Below, in pieces: positions 46,463 through 54,825 of a stretch of DNA of 64,000 nt. The translations under genes were made by a program, and so were the position numbers. Position 1 is the first letter of the stretch. The number at the start of each line of letters is the position of its first letter. The notes beneath the pieces were generated by a model. That model made no database searches, was not told the origin of the DNA, and saw only the letters and a program-made list of their open reading frames with translations. This DNA comes from Moanibacter sp965226025 (GTDB lineage Bacteria > Verrucomicrobiota > Verrucomicrobiia > Opitutales > UBA2987): positions 1,550,001 to 1,614,000 of the forward strand of contig CBDDCD010000002.1 of the NCBI GenBank assembly GCA_965226025.1. The letters run 5' to 3'.

Positions 46463-47218
46463 CTATCGGGAAGCGCCTGGCACTCGGGCCCCGACGGGGT
46501 CGACCTCTATGAGTTCCACTTCAAATATGAGGAGGGAGTGGGGAGGAACGTTGCCGGAACCGGCCTCGCCATATCCGAGTTCGGGAGGGACGAAAAGGAC
46601 AATCTTACCGGCCTCTCGGATGAGGCGGATTCCCTCTCGAAAACCGGGAATGACATCGGCGAGGGGCAGGTCGACGGAGCCTCCTTGTTGAGCAGAGCTG
46701 TCGAACACCTGCCCGTTGATGAGACGGCCCTGATAGAGGACGCGCACGATATCGTCCGGGCCGGGCATTTTGCCGATCCCCTCTTCCATAATCTGGTAGA
46801 CGAGGCCGCTCTCCGTCTGCTCTATACCCTCTGTCTTGACGGCTTCTTCGAGATAGGTCTTGGCTAACTCCTTTGATCTCTGCTCCTGTTCCTGTTCGAA
46901 TTCCTTGCCTTTCTTTGCCAGAAGCTTATCCACTCTTGGGGCCAGCGCGGTCTCGTTTCTAGGTGCGGGATGTCCGTTAGCGGCGCGCTGAATTCCAATT
47001 ATGATCTGGTCCTTCTCTTCCTTGGTAAAATCGAAGAGGAGAGGACTCTGTGAAGCAATCATCCACCCGATAGCCTGAAGGGTCTGGTTATAGATTTGGT
47101 CCCCTTCGGTATCTCCGGTCGGCTCCTCTTGGCCGATTGCGGGCGATCCGGAGAAGAGGAGCAGCGAAGTTACAAGTGTTGCGCAGACGCTTTTGAGAAA
47201 ATCTCTGTATCTGGTCAT
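46463..47218 (-). CDS. Periplasmic FKBP-type peptidyl-prolyl isomerase (FkpA/Mip-like)
   Basis: The 251-residue precursor has a signal peptide (CATLVTSLLLFSGSPAIGQ, cleavage near residue 29) and an N-terminal helical dimerisation domain (about 35-135) rich in Lys/Glu. The C-terminal FKBP domain (about 140-245) carries VLYQGRLINGQVFDSS, VIPGFREGIRLI, LFVPPELGYGEAG and SLLIFEVELIEV. It would catalyse proline isomerisation and act as chaperone in the periplasm. Length matches FkpA and Mip. It is convergent with the antiporter gene; the 242-bp gap (46221-46462) contains no gene. Start ATG 47218. Confidence 0.92.
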   Translation of the reverse strand: MTRYRDFLKSVCATLVTSLLLFSGSPAIGQEEPTGDTEGDQIYNQTLQAIGWMIASQSPLLFDFTKEEKDQIIIGIQRAANGHPAPRNETALAPRVDKLLAKKGKEFEQEQEQRSKELAKTYLEEAVKTEGIEQTESGLVYQIMEEGIGKMPGPDDIVRVLYQGRLINGQVFDSSAQQGGSVDLPLADVIPGFREGIRLIREAGKIVLFVPPELGYGEAGSGNVPPHSLLIFEVELIEVDPVGARVPGASR

Positions 47219-47460
47219 GGAGGGTTGAATGATCGTCGGTTTTGGAACAGGGTCAAACTTTATGTATATAGGTCGCGGCTCGAGAATGCCGTATACGAAA
47301 GCGAAAAGAGGGAGGGCTGTGAAAGCGTGAAATATCTCTTCGAATTGGACCTCATATCAGCGCGTTCAAGGCTCTCCACCCTGAAATCGAGTTGATGATG
47401 GAATCGGCCGTTCGTCCCTGGGAGGGCAAAGGAAGCGGGAAAATCGACAATCGTCATGAC

Positions 47461-48384
47461 ATGATAAGGAAAGTTTCAACTTGGCAGATTTCGGCCCTAT
47501 ATTGTCTGGCATTGCTAACGGCAGGGGGTTTGGTCGGAGAGGGTGCGTCGAACAAGGAGGAACTCTCCGAGGTGACGACACGGCTCTTCGATTCGGAGTC
47601 CGCGACAGATGAGGAGTTTCAATCACTATTGGAGGGAGCTCGGCACCTCGGAGTGAGTCTACAGCTTCTTCTGGAGGCGCAGGTATCACGGTACTGGAAG
47701 GCCGGTGAATTCGATCGGTTGGTCGACCTCCTTCCCCTCTTCGATGGTCTATTGGAAGGCTGGGACCTGAACGAGAGCCAACTGTTCCGGGATCAATTCG
47801 AGGTCCGCGGCTATTACAATTTCTTTCGGGCGGTCAAGGCCAAAAAAGGTGAGGAGGCGGAGAAATTCGAGTTCCACGTGAAGGAGAGTTACTGGAACAG
47901 TCCCGATCTGGCCAATATGCTTACCATTTTGATCGAGGATCGAAGAGAAAAGGAACGGATGGCCGATCTTCGCGTCCCGATGGATTTGGAGCTCTCGACA
48001 TCGCAAGGTGAAACGGTGACTCTGGGCGAACTGGTGGTCGATAAGAAGGGTGTGCTACTGGATTTCTGGGCCAGTTGGTGCGGACCTTGCCTTGCCCTCA
48101 TTCCGGAGCTTGTCAAAAAGGCGGAAAAACTTCAGCCTCAGGGCCTGGTGGTGGCCGGGATGAATACCGAATCGATGGCAACGGCGGAGAAGTTTCGGAC
48201 CCAGCGGAAGATCGAATTCTCCTGGCTCGTCGAGCCGAAGGGAAATCCCTTACAGAGGCTGCTTGCAATTGATTCTTTGCCCCGTGCGATCATCGTAAAT
48301 CCACAGGGAGAGGTTCTTTATAACGGACATCCCATGGATCCGACTATCAGGGAAGTTCTGGGTGGTCTGGACCTAAGCTTCTAG
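47461..48384 (+). CDS. TlpA-like periplasmic thioredoxin-fold protein
   Basis: The protein has about 307 residues from ATG 47461, chosen because MIRKVSTWQISALYCLALLTAG then forms a signal peptide; an upstream ATG at 47392 adds only polar residues. A helical N-terminal domain (about 30-165) precedes a TlpA/ResA-type thioredoxin domain with LLDFWASWCGPCLALIPELV and the cis-proline region IDSLPRAIIV. The CGPC pair should be redox-active in the periplasm, for example in cytochrome c maturation or reductive disulfide exchange. The TAG stop is closely followed by two perfect inverted repeats. It is divergent from the FKBP gene, another periplasmic folding factor. Confidence 0.88.
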   Translation: MIRKVSTWQISALYCLALLTAGGLVGEGASNKEELSEVTTRLFDSESATDEEFQSLLEGARHLGVSLQLLLEAQVSRYWKAGEFDRLVDLLPLFDGLLEGWDLNESQLFRDQFEVRGYYNFFRAVKAKKGEEAEKFEFHVKESYWNSPDLANMLTILIEDRREKERMADLRVPMDLELSTSQGETVTLGELVVDKKGVLLDFWASWCGPCLALIPELVKKAEKLQPQGLVVAGMNTESMATAEKFRTQRKIEFSWLVEPKGNPLQRLLAIDSLPRAIIVNPQGEVLYNGHPMDPTIREVLGGLDLSF

Positions 48385-48386
48385 AA

Positions 48387-48443
48387 AGTCCAATTTTGTT
48401 CCAAAATTGGACTAAAAAGCCACCTCCGGGAGGGGAGGTGGCT
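48387..48443 (-). terminator. Two adjacent perfect hairpins, the second a terminator for leftward transcription
   Basis: AGTCCAATTTT-GTTCC-AAAATTGGACT (48387-48413) is directly followed by AGCCACCTCC-GGGAGG-GGAGGTGGCT (48418-48443). On the minus strand the second hairpin is followed by TTTTT, a good intrinsic terminator. On the plus strand the flank is A-rich, so it is not a typical terminator for the thioredoxin gene. The remaining 48444-48681 shows no gene apart from a small hairpin just before the transposase remnant. Confidence 0.6.
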
Positions 48444-48681
48444 AAAAAGGGCCGGATCGCTCTCAAATCCTGCCCGTGTATCTATCGCTAGTCTTAGCAC
48501 TCAGGCCGAATCAGGCCTAACCCAAACTGCGTACTGAAGGGCGGAAAGCACTGAACTTAGAGACGTTATTATTCGTAAGTCGTTGATAAGCAATGAATGT
48601 TTGTCCTGTATTGATCGTGTAGGGACTATAAGTTTCAGTAGTTCTTGACTCTCCCTATCTGCCCGCCCAGACTGGCGGGAT

Positions 48682-49149
48682 ATGTTTTTCCGTCTGAAGC
48701 ATTCCAAGAGCGGCCAGGTCCTCCAACTGCTTGAATCTTACCGCAACAGCGAAGGTAAACCGCGACAGCGAGTGGTGGTCTCCCTGGGCGATGGGGCCAT
48801 CAGTCGACCGGACTTTGGACCCATTGCCAAGGCGGTGCAAAAGCAGCTCTACGGGATCGAGGAACTTCTGGCCCCTGAGTATACGCGTCGACAGCAGAAC
48901 TGGATTGAACTGATCCTGCGGCGGATTGATGGGGAGGGGCGGTGGCGAGGACTGCGCCAAAAGGCCGAGGCTTTTGCAGAGCAGCAGAACGCAATTGATG
49001 GGGTCTTGGCCGATAAAGTGGAGCATAGCGCCGCGGGAGTTTTATTGGGACCGATTCTGCTGGGGCTTAAGGGGTGGGGAAAGCTGAGGATGGATGAAGC
49101 CTTGCAGGAGGTGGGCTTGAACCGGGCGCAAAGGGATGCGGCTAAGGTA
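48682..49149 (+). pseudogene. 5' fragment of a second IS1634-like transposase, cut by IS copy C
   Basis: The 156 residues starting MFFRLKHSKSGQVLQLLES match the N-terminal region of IS1634-type transposases (YRNSEGKPRQRVVVSLGDGA, then IAKAVQKQLYGIEELL) but differ from the complete element at 38087. The frame runs into IS copy C after QRDAAKVK. No remaining part of the transposase is found after the right end of copy C at 50966, so about 400 residues and the far terminal repeat are lost. A deletion or recombination must have followed insertion. Confidence 0.82.
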
Positions 49150-50966
49150 AAGCCCGTCCCAGTGGTGGAAACAATTGATTTTTAATGAGTTATGGGCAAA
49201 AAAAAGGCCGGATAGAGCTGCAAAAAGCTCGATCCGGCGAAAAAGGGCGCTTATGCTTGCGTTAGTCAAATACAAAGCACGCCCTTCTCATGAAAAATAT
49301 TGCCGTACAAAGCTTCCTGCGTCCAGCCCTAACTCCAGTCATTCGATGCAAAGACTACACCGTGTTTCTGGAAACAATGGAGCGGATTGACCGGGTTTTG
49401 ATCGACTCCTCGCTGGAAAGGGAGGCGATCGTAAAAGCCTTGGAAGGATGGGATGAAGCGGGAGGGAAGGATCGGGAGCGACGCGCTCTAAGAGCGATAA
49501 AAGCGCTGCGGGTGGAGGTGGTGCGTCATTTACTCGGAGGGATATCCTTTCGTTGTCTGTCGCAGGAGTTGGGACGCAGTGAGCTTCTGGCTAATTTTTG
49601 CCGGGTGCGTGAGGTAGACGGGATCCGGAAAATATCGAAGAGCAGTCTGGAACGGGATTCGAAATTCTTCGACGAAGCGTATCTGAGACAGCTGCATGCA
49701 AGGATGACCGAGGTGGTGGGCAATGCTGAACATTGTGGTGAGGCAGGATTAGAGAAGCCGATCGATACGAGGGAATGCCTGATCGACGCCACTTGCCTGG
49801 AAGCGAACATCCACTGGCCCGTGGACTGGGTCTTGCTCAAGGATGTGGGAGCAACGCTGCTCAAGGCGATCAGTCTGATCGGGCAGGCGGGAATGAAACA
49901 GCGCATGCCCCAGGGAGCAAAGGGATTGGCTCGGGAGATGAACAAACGGTGCCTGGAGATGACGCATGCGCGTCGGCGCCGGGAGGCGGGCAAAGCGCGT
50001 AAAGGGATCCTGCGGCGGATGAAGCTATTGCTCAAGAAGATTGAGGGCCATGCCCTTCGCCACCGTGACTTATTGGAAGCTATGTGGATGCAAAGCGATT
50101 ACACCGAGAAGAAGGCGAGCCGAATCATCGAGCGAATGGATGGTATGTTAGAGCAGATACCGCAGGTCATGAAACAGGCGCACGAACGGATCATAGGGGG
50201 GCGGCAGGTGAAGAATGAGGAGAAGATCCTGAGCGCCTACGAACCTGAGATTGACGTCATCGTGCGAGGCAAGGCAGATCGGGAGGTGGAGTTTGGCAAC
50301 ACCCTTTATTTATGCGAGAGCGCAGAGGGATATCTGTTGGACTGGAAACTGTATGGGGGGCAGGCCCCGAGCGAATTGAAGCAGCTTTGGGAAAGTCTGG
50401 AGAGGCAAAAGGGCTTCGCTTTAGAGGAGAAGATCGAAGCGATCAGTGGGGATCGGGGCTATGCCTCGAAGGCGGCCAGCAAGCGGCTCCAGGCAGAGGG
50501 GATTTTTGACGCCCTTACGCCCCGCAATCCACAAGAGCTCAAGGAGCGGATGGAGGAGCCGCGCTTTGTCCGGTTGCAGCGACGACGAGGGAGCACCGAA
50601 GGCCGGATCGGAGTGCTCAAGAACCGATGGCACGGGGGCAAGATACGCAGCAAAGGCTTTGACAACCGTAACCTTAGCGTGGCCTGGTCGGTTCTGTCCC
50701 ACAATCTATGGAAAATCGCGCAGAGACTTGCGCAAGAACATGAGAAAGAGGCAACGCAGGCGGCATAGGGATCCAAGAATCGAGTCAGAGGCGCTTCCTT
50801 GGGAGAACTATCGACTCAAAGCGAGAGGAAGGGTGCTGGAAAGGTGCATAACGGATAAAAGGTAAGCTACCGAGGACGGAAGGCATGTCGTGGTCTACAT
50901 AACGTGACGAAGATTGATATCGGTATCAGGCTTCCACCCAAATCCTCTCGGATTTGGGACAGCCTC
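49150..50966 (+). mobile_element. Insertion sequence copy C (1817 bp, plus orientation)
   Basis: It is nearly identical to copy B. The first base of the left end is A instead of G (AAGCCCGTCCCA). The flanks are TAAGGTA on the left (49143-49149) and TAACTTA on the right (50967-50973), five of seven matching. Both fit the TA-N3-TA target rule but are not a clean duplication, in line with loss of adjoining DNA. Confidence 0.92.
49290..50768 (+). CDS. DDE transposase of IS copy C (intact)
   Basis: This 492-residue protein has the same D166, D388 and E437 candidates as copy B. It differs from B at only a few sites, including V78 (M in B) and G201 (R in A and B). No lesion is seen. Its near-identity to B suggests a recent burst of transposition. 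Confidence 0.93.
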   Translation: MKNIAVQSFLRPALTPVIRCKDYTVFLETMERIDRVLIDSSLEREAIVKALEGWDEAGGKDRERRALRAIKALRVEVVRHLLGGISFRCLSQELGRSELLANFCRVREVDGIRKISKSSLERDSKFFDEAYLRQLHARMTEVVGNAEHCGEAGLEKPIDTRECLIDATCLEANIHWPVDWVLLKDVGATLLKAISLIGQAGMKQRMPQGAKGLAREMNKRCLEMTHARRRREAGKARKGILRRMKLLLKKIEGHALRHRDLLEAMWMQSDYTEKKASRIIERMDGMLEQIPQVMKQAHERIIGGRQVKNEEKILSAYEPEIDVIVRGKADREVEFGNTLYLCESAEGYLLDWKLYGGQAPSELKQLWESLERQKGFALEEKIEAISGDRGYASKAASKRLQAEGIFDALTPRNPQELKERMEEPRFVRLQRRRGSTEGRIGVLKNRWHGGKIRSKGFDNRNLSVAWSVLSHNLWKIAQRLAQEHEKEATQAA

Positions 50967-51102
50967 TAACTTATAAAGTGCGAAACTAGGGCTAAAACTT
51001 CTGTCCAAACCCCAAAAGGTTGTGGGTCTTGGTTTGTCGACTGCTCTCCAGTCCCACATAAGATACACGGGGAGGGGATTTATTTCGAATCGATCGGAGA
51101 AA

Positions 51103-51777
51103 CTATTCGGGGGAAACGGGATCGGGCGCTACTGGTATTGCCTCAGGTGACTGGGGTTCTTCTATCTGGCTAGCGGAGGCCGGCGCACCGGGTTCTCGCT
51201 CCTGCGGACTCCTCAACTGTCCGAGCAGCCGGCGATGGTATTGCCAACGTTCTTCCCGGTTCATCTGGCCCAGTTTTCTGCGCTCTCTCCTTCGCTCTGT
51301 TGGGGACATACCCTGCCAATGATGGTGCAGCTTCTGGCGCGATTCGCTGGGCATCTCTTTCCACGTTTGCTCAAGGCGTCGACGCTGAGTTGCGTTCAGT
51401 CTATGGAACTCCTGGATCTTACTTCGGAGTTCGTCCTTCTCTTCCGTCGACATATTCTCGATCCGTTCAATCGTCTCCCGGAGGTGCTGTAGGCGTTCGG
51501 GCGGCAAACTGAGAAATCGATGCAGAAGTCGCATCTCCTGCATCCGGTCCGGTTCCTCGCGAGAAGGAGCCATGTGATCCGGCGTATGCCTGGGTCCGGA
51601 AGGGCGATCAAAGGTGAGCCTATCCCGATTAACATGTTCGCGCTCTTCGGACTTTGAGGCCGCCGGCAGCTGAGATTCAGAGAACAGAAGGGAAAGCATA
51701 ACGAGGCCCGAAAGAGAGAGAAAGAGACGACTATGCCCGGAGAGACGGCGGTGCCCGACATGTTCCAATATTCTCAT
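51103..51777 (-). CDS. Exported DUF3106-like protein
   Basis: The 224-residue protein has an N-terminal hydrophobic segment (RLFLSLSGLVMLSLLFS) that looks like a signal peptide or anchor. An Arg/Glu/Gln-rich helical region with repeating units such as LPPERLQHLRE, LNATQRRRLEQTW and MSPTERRRERRKL follows, the pattern of DUF3106. A Pro/Ala/Glu-rich tail ends it. Function is unknown; these proteins are commonly encoded after an ECF sigma factor and its anti-sigma factor. Its ATG overlaps the upstream stop by one base (TAATG), so translation is coupled. The 136 bp between IS copy C and this gene's stop hold nothing notable. Confidence 0.75.
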   Translation of the reverse strand: MRILEHVGHRRLSGHSRLFLSLSGLVMLSLLFSESQLPAASKSEEREHVNRDRLTFDRPSGPRHTPDHMAPSREEPDRMQEMRLLHRFLSLPPERLQHLRETIERIENMSTEEKDELRSKIQEFHRLNATQRRRLEQTWKEMPSESRQKLHHHWQGMSPTERRRERRKLGQMNREERWQYHRRLLGQLRSPQEREPGAPASASQIEEPQSPEAIPVAPDPVSPE

Positions 51778-52340
51778 TAGAGTATGTCGAGAAAGTGGAG
51801 CGTGTCCAAGCCCTGGTCCTCGAGTAGAAACTCCGCGTCTTCGAAGGCGTCGGCCAACAGGAAGAGCTCCTCCATCGCGATATCGGGCAGGCCCTCCTCG
51901 GCTGGGTCGCCGAGCACGGTTGGGTTCTTAGGGGGCAGGGCAGGAGTCGCAGAGTTTTTTACCAGGGTCGTCCCGGAACCTTCTTGTAGGTCGTAGACCG
52001 CCCCTTTCTGCCAGAGGTGATAACCGAGAAATCCGACTAGGACGAGGGCGGCGGCAGCGCTAAACCAAATGGCGAGCCTTGGAAATATGATTATCGAATC
52101 ATGGCGGGCGGACTCGGCGTTGATGCGGGAAACGGTCTCCCAGACGAAATCGGGCGACGACCCGACGGGCCGGCGGGCGAAACAGGCGTCCAGAGCCTTT
52201 TCCGCATCCTCATCGTTTGCTTCCGAATGGATACGAGAAAGGGTGTGGCTGGTGAATTCGGCGGAGGCCTCGACGGACCTGGAGGCGAGAAGCTCATCCA
52301 GGGCGCGATCGGAAGGACTGTCTGAATGATCGGGGTTCAT
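51777..52340 (-). CDS. Putative anti-sigma factor (single-span membrane protein)
   Basis: The 187-residue protein has two similar N-terminal segments (ALDELLASRSVEASAEFTSH and ALDACFARRPVGSSPDFVWE, each followed by a SRIxxE stretch). One membrane helix follows (IWFSAAAALVLVGFLGYHLW, near 95), then an acidic C-terminal region outside. The layout and its position directly after an ECF sigma gene (stop TAA abuts ATG) indicate an anti-sigma factor that holds the sigma factor at the membrane. No zinc-binding anti-sigma motif is visible, so the class is undetermined. Confidence 0.72.
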   Translation of the reverse strand: MNPDHSDSPSDRALDELLASRSVEASAEFTSHTLSRIHSEANDEDAEKALDACFARRPVGSSPDFVWETVSRINAESARHDSIIIFPRLAIWFSAAAALVLVGFLGYHLWQKGAVYDLQEGSGTTLVKNSATPALPPKNPTVLGDPAEEGLPDIAMEELFLLADAFEDAEFLLEDQGLDTLHFLDIL

Positions 52341-52901
52341 TTACAAGATCGCTTTCAATTGTTGTTTGAGATGTTGACGGGCTCGAAAAATCCAAGTTTT
52401 TACAGCGGATTCGGATGCTTCCATGACTTCCGCGATCTCCTGGTAACTCAGCTCCTGTTGTTTGAATAAGAGAATGGCGGTCCGCTGCTTCTCGGGCAAA
52501 CTACCCAAGGCGCCGGTGAAGGCTTCTTCGATCTCCAAGACGTTGAGTTCGGAACGTCCCGAATCGACGGCGGCGAGGTCGGCCGGATCCATCATTTCCA
52601 GAGGTTTGCGTTCTTGTCGGCGGAATTCATTGATGAGCAGTCGACGAGCAATGTGAAATACAAAAGTGGAGAATTTAGCGGTTGGCAGGTAGGTAGGGGC
52701 GGTCCGATGGAGGCGGATAAAGACCATCTGGCTCAAATCCTCAGCTCCTTCTACGGAGCGGAGGGAGCGGTAGAAGAAGTTGATAAGAGGATGCTTCCAT
52801 CGATCGATGAGAGTGGAGAGAGCCTTTTCATCTCCATTTCCAATTTGTGACATGAGTGTTTCATCGGTCTCCTCTGCCGTGACCTCTGCATTATCCAGCA
52901 T
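52341..52901 (-). CDS. RNA polymerase ECF sigma factor (sigma-70 family)
   Basis: The 186-residue protein has region 2 from about 15-85 (DLSQMVFIRLHRTAPTYLP, FSTFVFHIARRLLINEFRR) and region 4 from about 130-180 (LPEKQRTAILLFKQQELSYQ, then EIAEVMEASESAVKTWIFRA, the promoter-binding helix-turn-helix). This is a two-domain ECF factor that directs polymerase to its own set of promoters when released from the anti-sigma factor. GAGGAA lies directly before the ATG. Heads a three-gene operon with the anti-sigma and DUF3106-like genes. ECF operons often autoregulate, but I cannot identify the target promoter. Confidence 0.93.
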   Translation of the reverse strand: MLDNAEVTAEETDETLMSQIGNGDEKALSTLIDRWKHPLINFFYRSLRSVEGAEDLSQMVFIRLHRTAPTYLPTAKFSTFVFHIARRLLINEFRRQERKPLEMMDPADLAAVDSGRSELNVLEIEEAFTGALGSLPEKQRTAILLFKQQELSYQEIAEVMEASESAVKTWIFRARQHLKQQLKAIL

Positions 52902-53412
52902 TTCCTCAAGGATTAGACGATCCGAAATCGCATGCCAACTCGCGATTCACGGACTTCGATCGATCTAATAGGGATTAATCGCCGGCGGGAGCGGAAAGTT
53001 TCAGATCTTCGCGGCCTCCCGCACCTTAAACAGGTACCGATCTCCGGCCGCGATGAAGGGTGCAGAATCAAACCAGGATGGAAGTTCCAGCGTGGGCAAA
53101 GACGAGAGGGTTATCCGGCGCGTGCAGAGGGGCGCTTGTTGGTAAAGCGAGGCAGCGGATTGTCAATCGTGGCAGTAAGAACCCGGGAAGCTGAGGGCCA
53201 CTCGCCTGGGGGCGAGATTAGATTGTGAATAACTCGAGGAACAGTTTCAAGCAACTTAAGATTGCTGTGAGGCTCGATTGAACAGACGCTTTTCCCGGTT
53301 GAGAGAGCCTTTTCGCGCGTCTTTTTCCCACGGTGATGGATTCGATGACGCGAAAAAAGGGTGGAATGAGAACCGTAAAAGGAAAAAGATCAAGAATCGA
53401 CTTTGAAATCTG
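52902..53412. other. Intergenic region between the sigma operon and the nrd promoter
   Basis: This 511-bp divergent region should hold the sigma operon promoter. I see no convincing gene, repeat or RNA element in it. Confidence 0.4.
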
Positions 53413-53464
53413 TTGACACAATATGTTGGGGTCGCTTTAAGTTCTGACCCCAACATATAGTGGG
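53413..53464 (+). promoter_or_regulatory. nrd promoter region with two NrdR-like boxes
   Basis: Two ATAT-centred, partly palindromic sites, ACACAATATGTTGGGG (53416-53431) and CCCAACATATAGTGGG (53449-53464), lie 33 bp centre to centre. Together they form a 13-bp perfect inverted repeat (ATATGTTGGGGTC/GACCCCAACATAT). A TTGACA (53413-53418) overlaps the first box, with TTTAAG 17 bp further as a possible -10. NrdR repressors bind such box pairs about three helical turns apart upstream of ribonucleotide reductase genes, so repression of nrdBA is the likely function. Confidence 0.65.
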
Positions 53465-53602
53465 AGGGTTGAAAGATCGGTGGATTTTCCGCGAATCCGC
53501 GAATAGGGTGGGAGAGAAATTATGGGTGCCTTGCTGAGAGTGGTTTTCTTCGATGAGTTACGAGGGGTGACGAATATTCGGTTTAAGCACCAGTAATCGA
53601 CC

Positions 53603-54685
53603 ATGGAGTCCACCATATCAATCGGGGACCGGGAGTTTCTTCTCGACAGCGAGAAGGCGGAGGCTGCCCTTGCCGCCAAACGAGTGATCAACGGCCGCCA
53701 GACGATGTTCTTCAACATTCTGCCTCTCAAGTACAAATGGGCTTACCAACTCTACCGCACAATGAAGGCCAACCACTGGGAGCCCGAGGATATCGCTATG
53801 CAGAGAGACTGCGAGCAGTGGCGATCGCAGGATATCTCGGATATTGAGCGGTGGATCATCAAAATGGGAATCGGGTATTTCTCCGGAGCGGAGGGAATCG
53901 TCGGGGACAATGTTATGCACGTGATCAGGGAGCTGGTCACAGCACCGGAGCTGAAGCTCGTTCTGGGACGCCAGGCCCACGAAGAAAACATCCACGCCGA
54001 CAGCCTAGTCTACATGATCAGTTCCCTGGGCGTCAATCCGCATGAATGTGAAGCGATTCTCGAGGACATCGAGACGGTAAGAAAGAAGACGGAGTTTGTC
54101 ACCCGTGTCTCGAACGGAATGCGACGCGATCTCGATCTGACGGATACGGAGAACCAGCAGAAACTGGCGAAGAATATCTTCGTCTTTGGCCAGTGCATGG
54201 AGGGGACGCAATTCTATGGCCTCTTCGGCATGATCCTCTCTCTCTACCGTCAGAATAAATTTCAAGGCATCGGCCAGATGTTCCGCTATACGCTGAGGGA
54301 TGAATCCAACCACATTGAGCTGCTGCGCAATCTGTTGATGGATCTGGTGGAGGAGAACCACGGGATCTGGACACCGGAGTTTTGTGAAGAGCTGAGACAG
54401 ACGATGGTGGAGGCAGTGGAATTGGAGAAGGAGTTCATCCGTGATTGCCTTCCTATGAACGCGGTGGGCCTGAGCGCCGAGGAATTTATGACCTACATCG
54501 ATTATATAGCGGACCGAAGGCTCGAAGGGGTCGGGTTAAAGGCGATCAATGGCAACGGGAAGAACCCCTTCCCCTGGTTGGCCGAGCTTATGGACCTCAA
54601 CAAGGAGCAGAATTTTTTCGAGGGTCGCGTAACCGAATATCAGAAAGCATCCTCCTTGGATTCAGTGAGCGATGACGAACTCTAG
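53603..54685 (+). CDS. nrdB: Ribonucleotide reductase small subunit, class Ic-like
   Basis: The 360-residue ferritin-like protein forms the metal cofactor that starts radical chemistry for dNTP synthesis. It begins with RVINGRQTMFFNILPLKYKW. Metal-binding helices are seen in EDIAMQRDCEQW, the EENIHADSLVYM helix (E128, H131) and RDESNHIELLRN. The position that holds the radical tyrosine in class Ia (four residues after H131) is Leu135, and Y137 matches the chlamydial Tyr129. This pattern is that of class Ic enzymes, which use a Mn/Fe centre rather than a tyrosyl radical. nrdB precedes nrdA by 140 bp, with NrdR-like boxes upstream. Length is normal. Confidence 0.9.
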   Translation: MESTISIGDREFLLDSEKAEAALAAKRVINGRQTMFFNILPLKYKWAYQLYRTMKANHWEPEDIAMQRDCEQWRSQDISDIERWIIKMGIGYFSGAEGIVGDNVMHVIRELVTAPELKLVLGRQAHEENIHADSLVYMISSLGVNPHECEAILEDIETVRKKTEFVTRVSNGMRRDLDLTDTENQQKLAKNIFVFGQCMEGTQFYGLFGMILSLYRQNKFQGIGQMFRYTLRDESNHIELLRNLLMDLVEENHGIWTPEFCEELRQTMVEAVELEKEFIRDCLPMNAVGLSAEEFMTYIDYIADRRLEGVGLKAINGNGKNPFPWLAELMDLNKEQNFFEGRVTEYQKASSLDSVSDDEL

Positions 54686-54825
54686 GGTTGTAGAATTCAT
54701 GATACGCCACACTGGGTGCGAAACCGTTTCCGGATTCAACCGATTTGAGCCGCCGACGTAGCAGGTTATTCCACTCTCGTAAGTCTCGCTCTCCTAAACT
54801 GTTAAGTCCTCTGCCCTTCTAATTC

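Noticed and set aside
48387..48413. Terminator for the TlpA-like gene
   Set aside because: The hairpin is followed by A residues on the plus strand; only the adjacent hairpin works as a terminator, and in the leftward direction.
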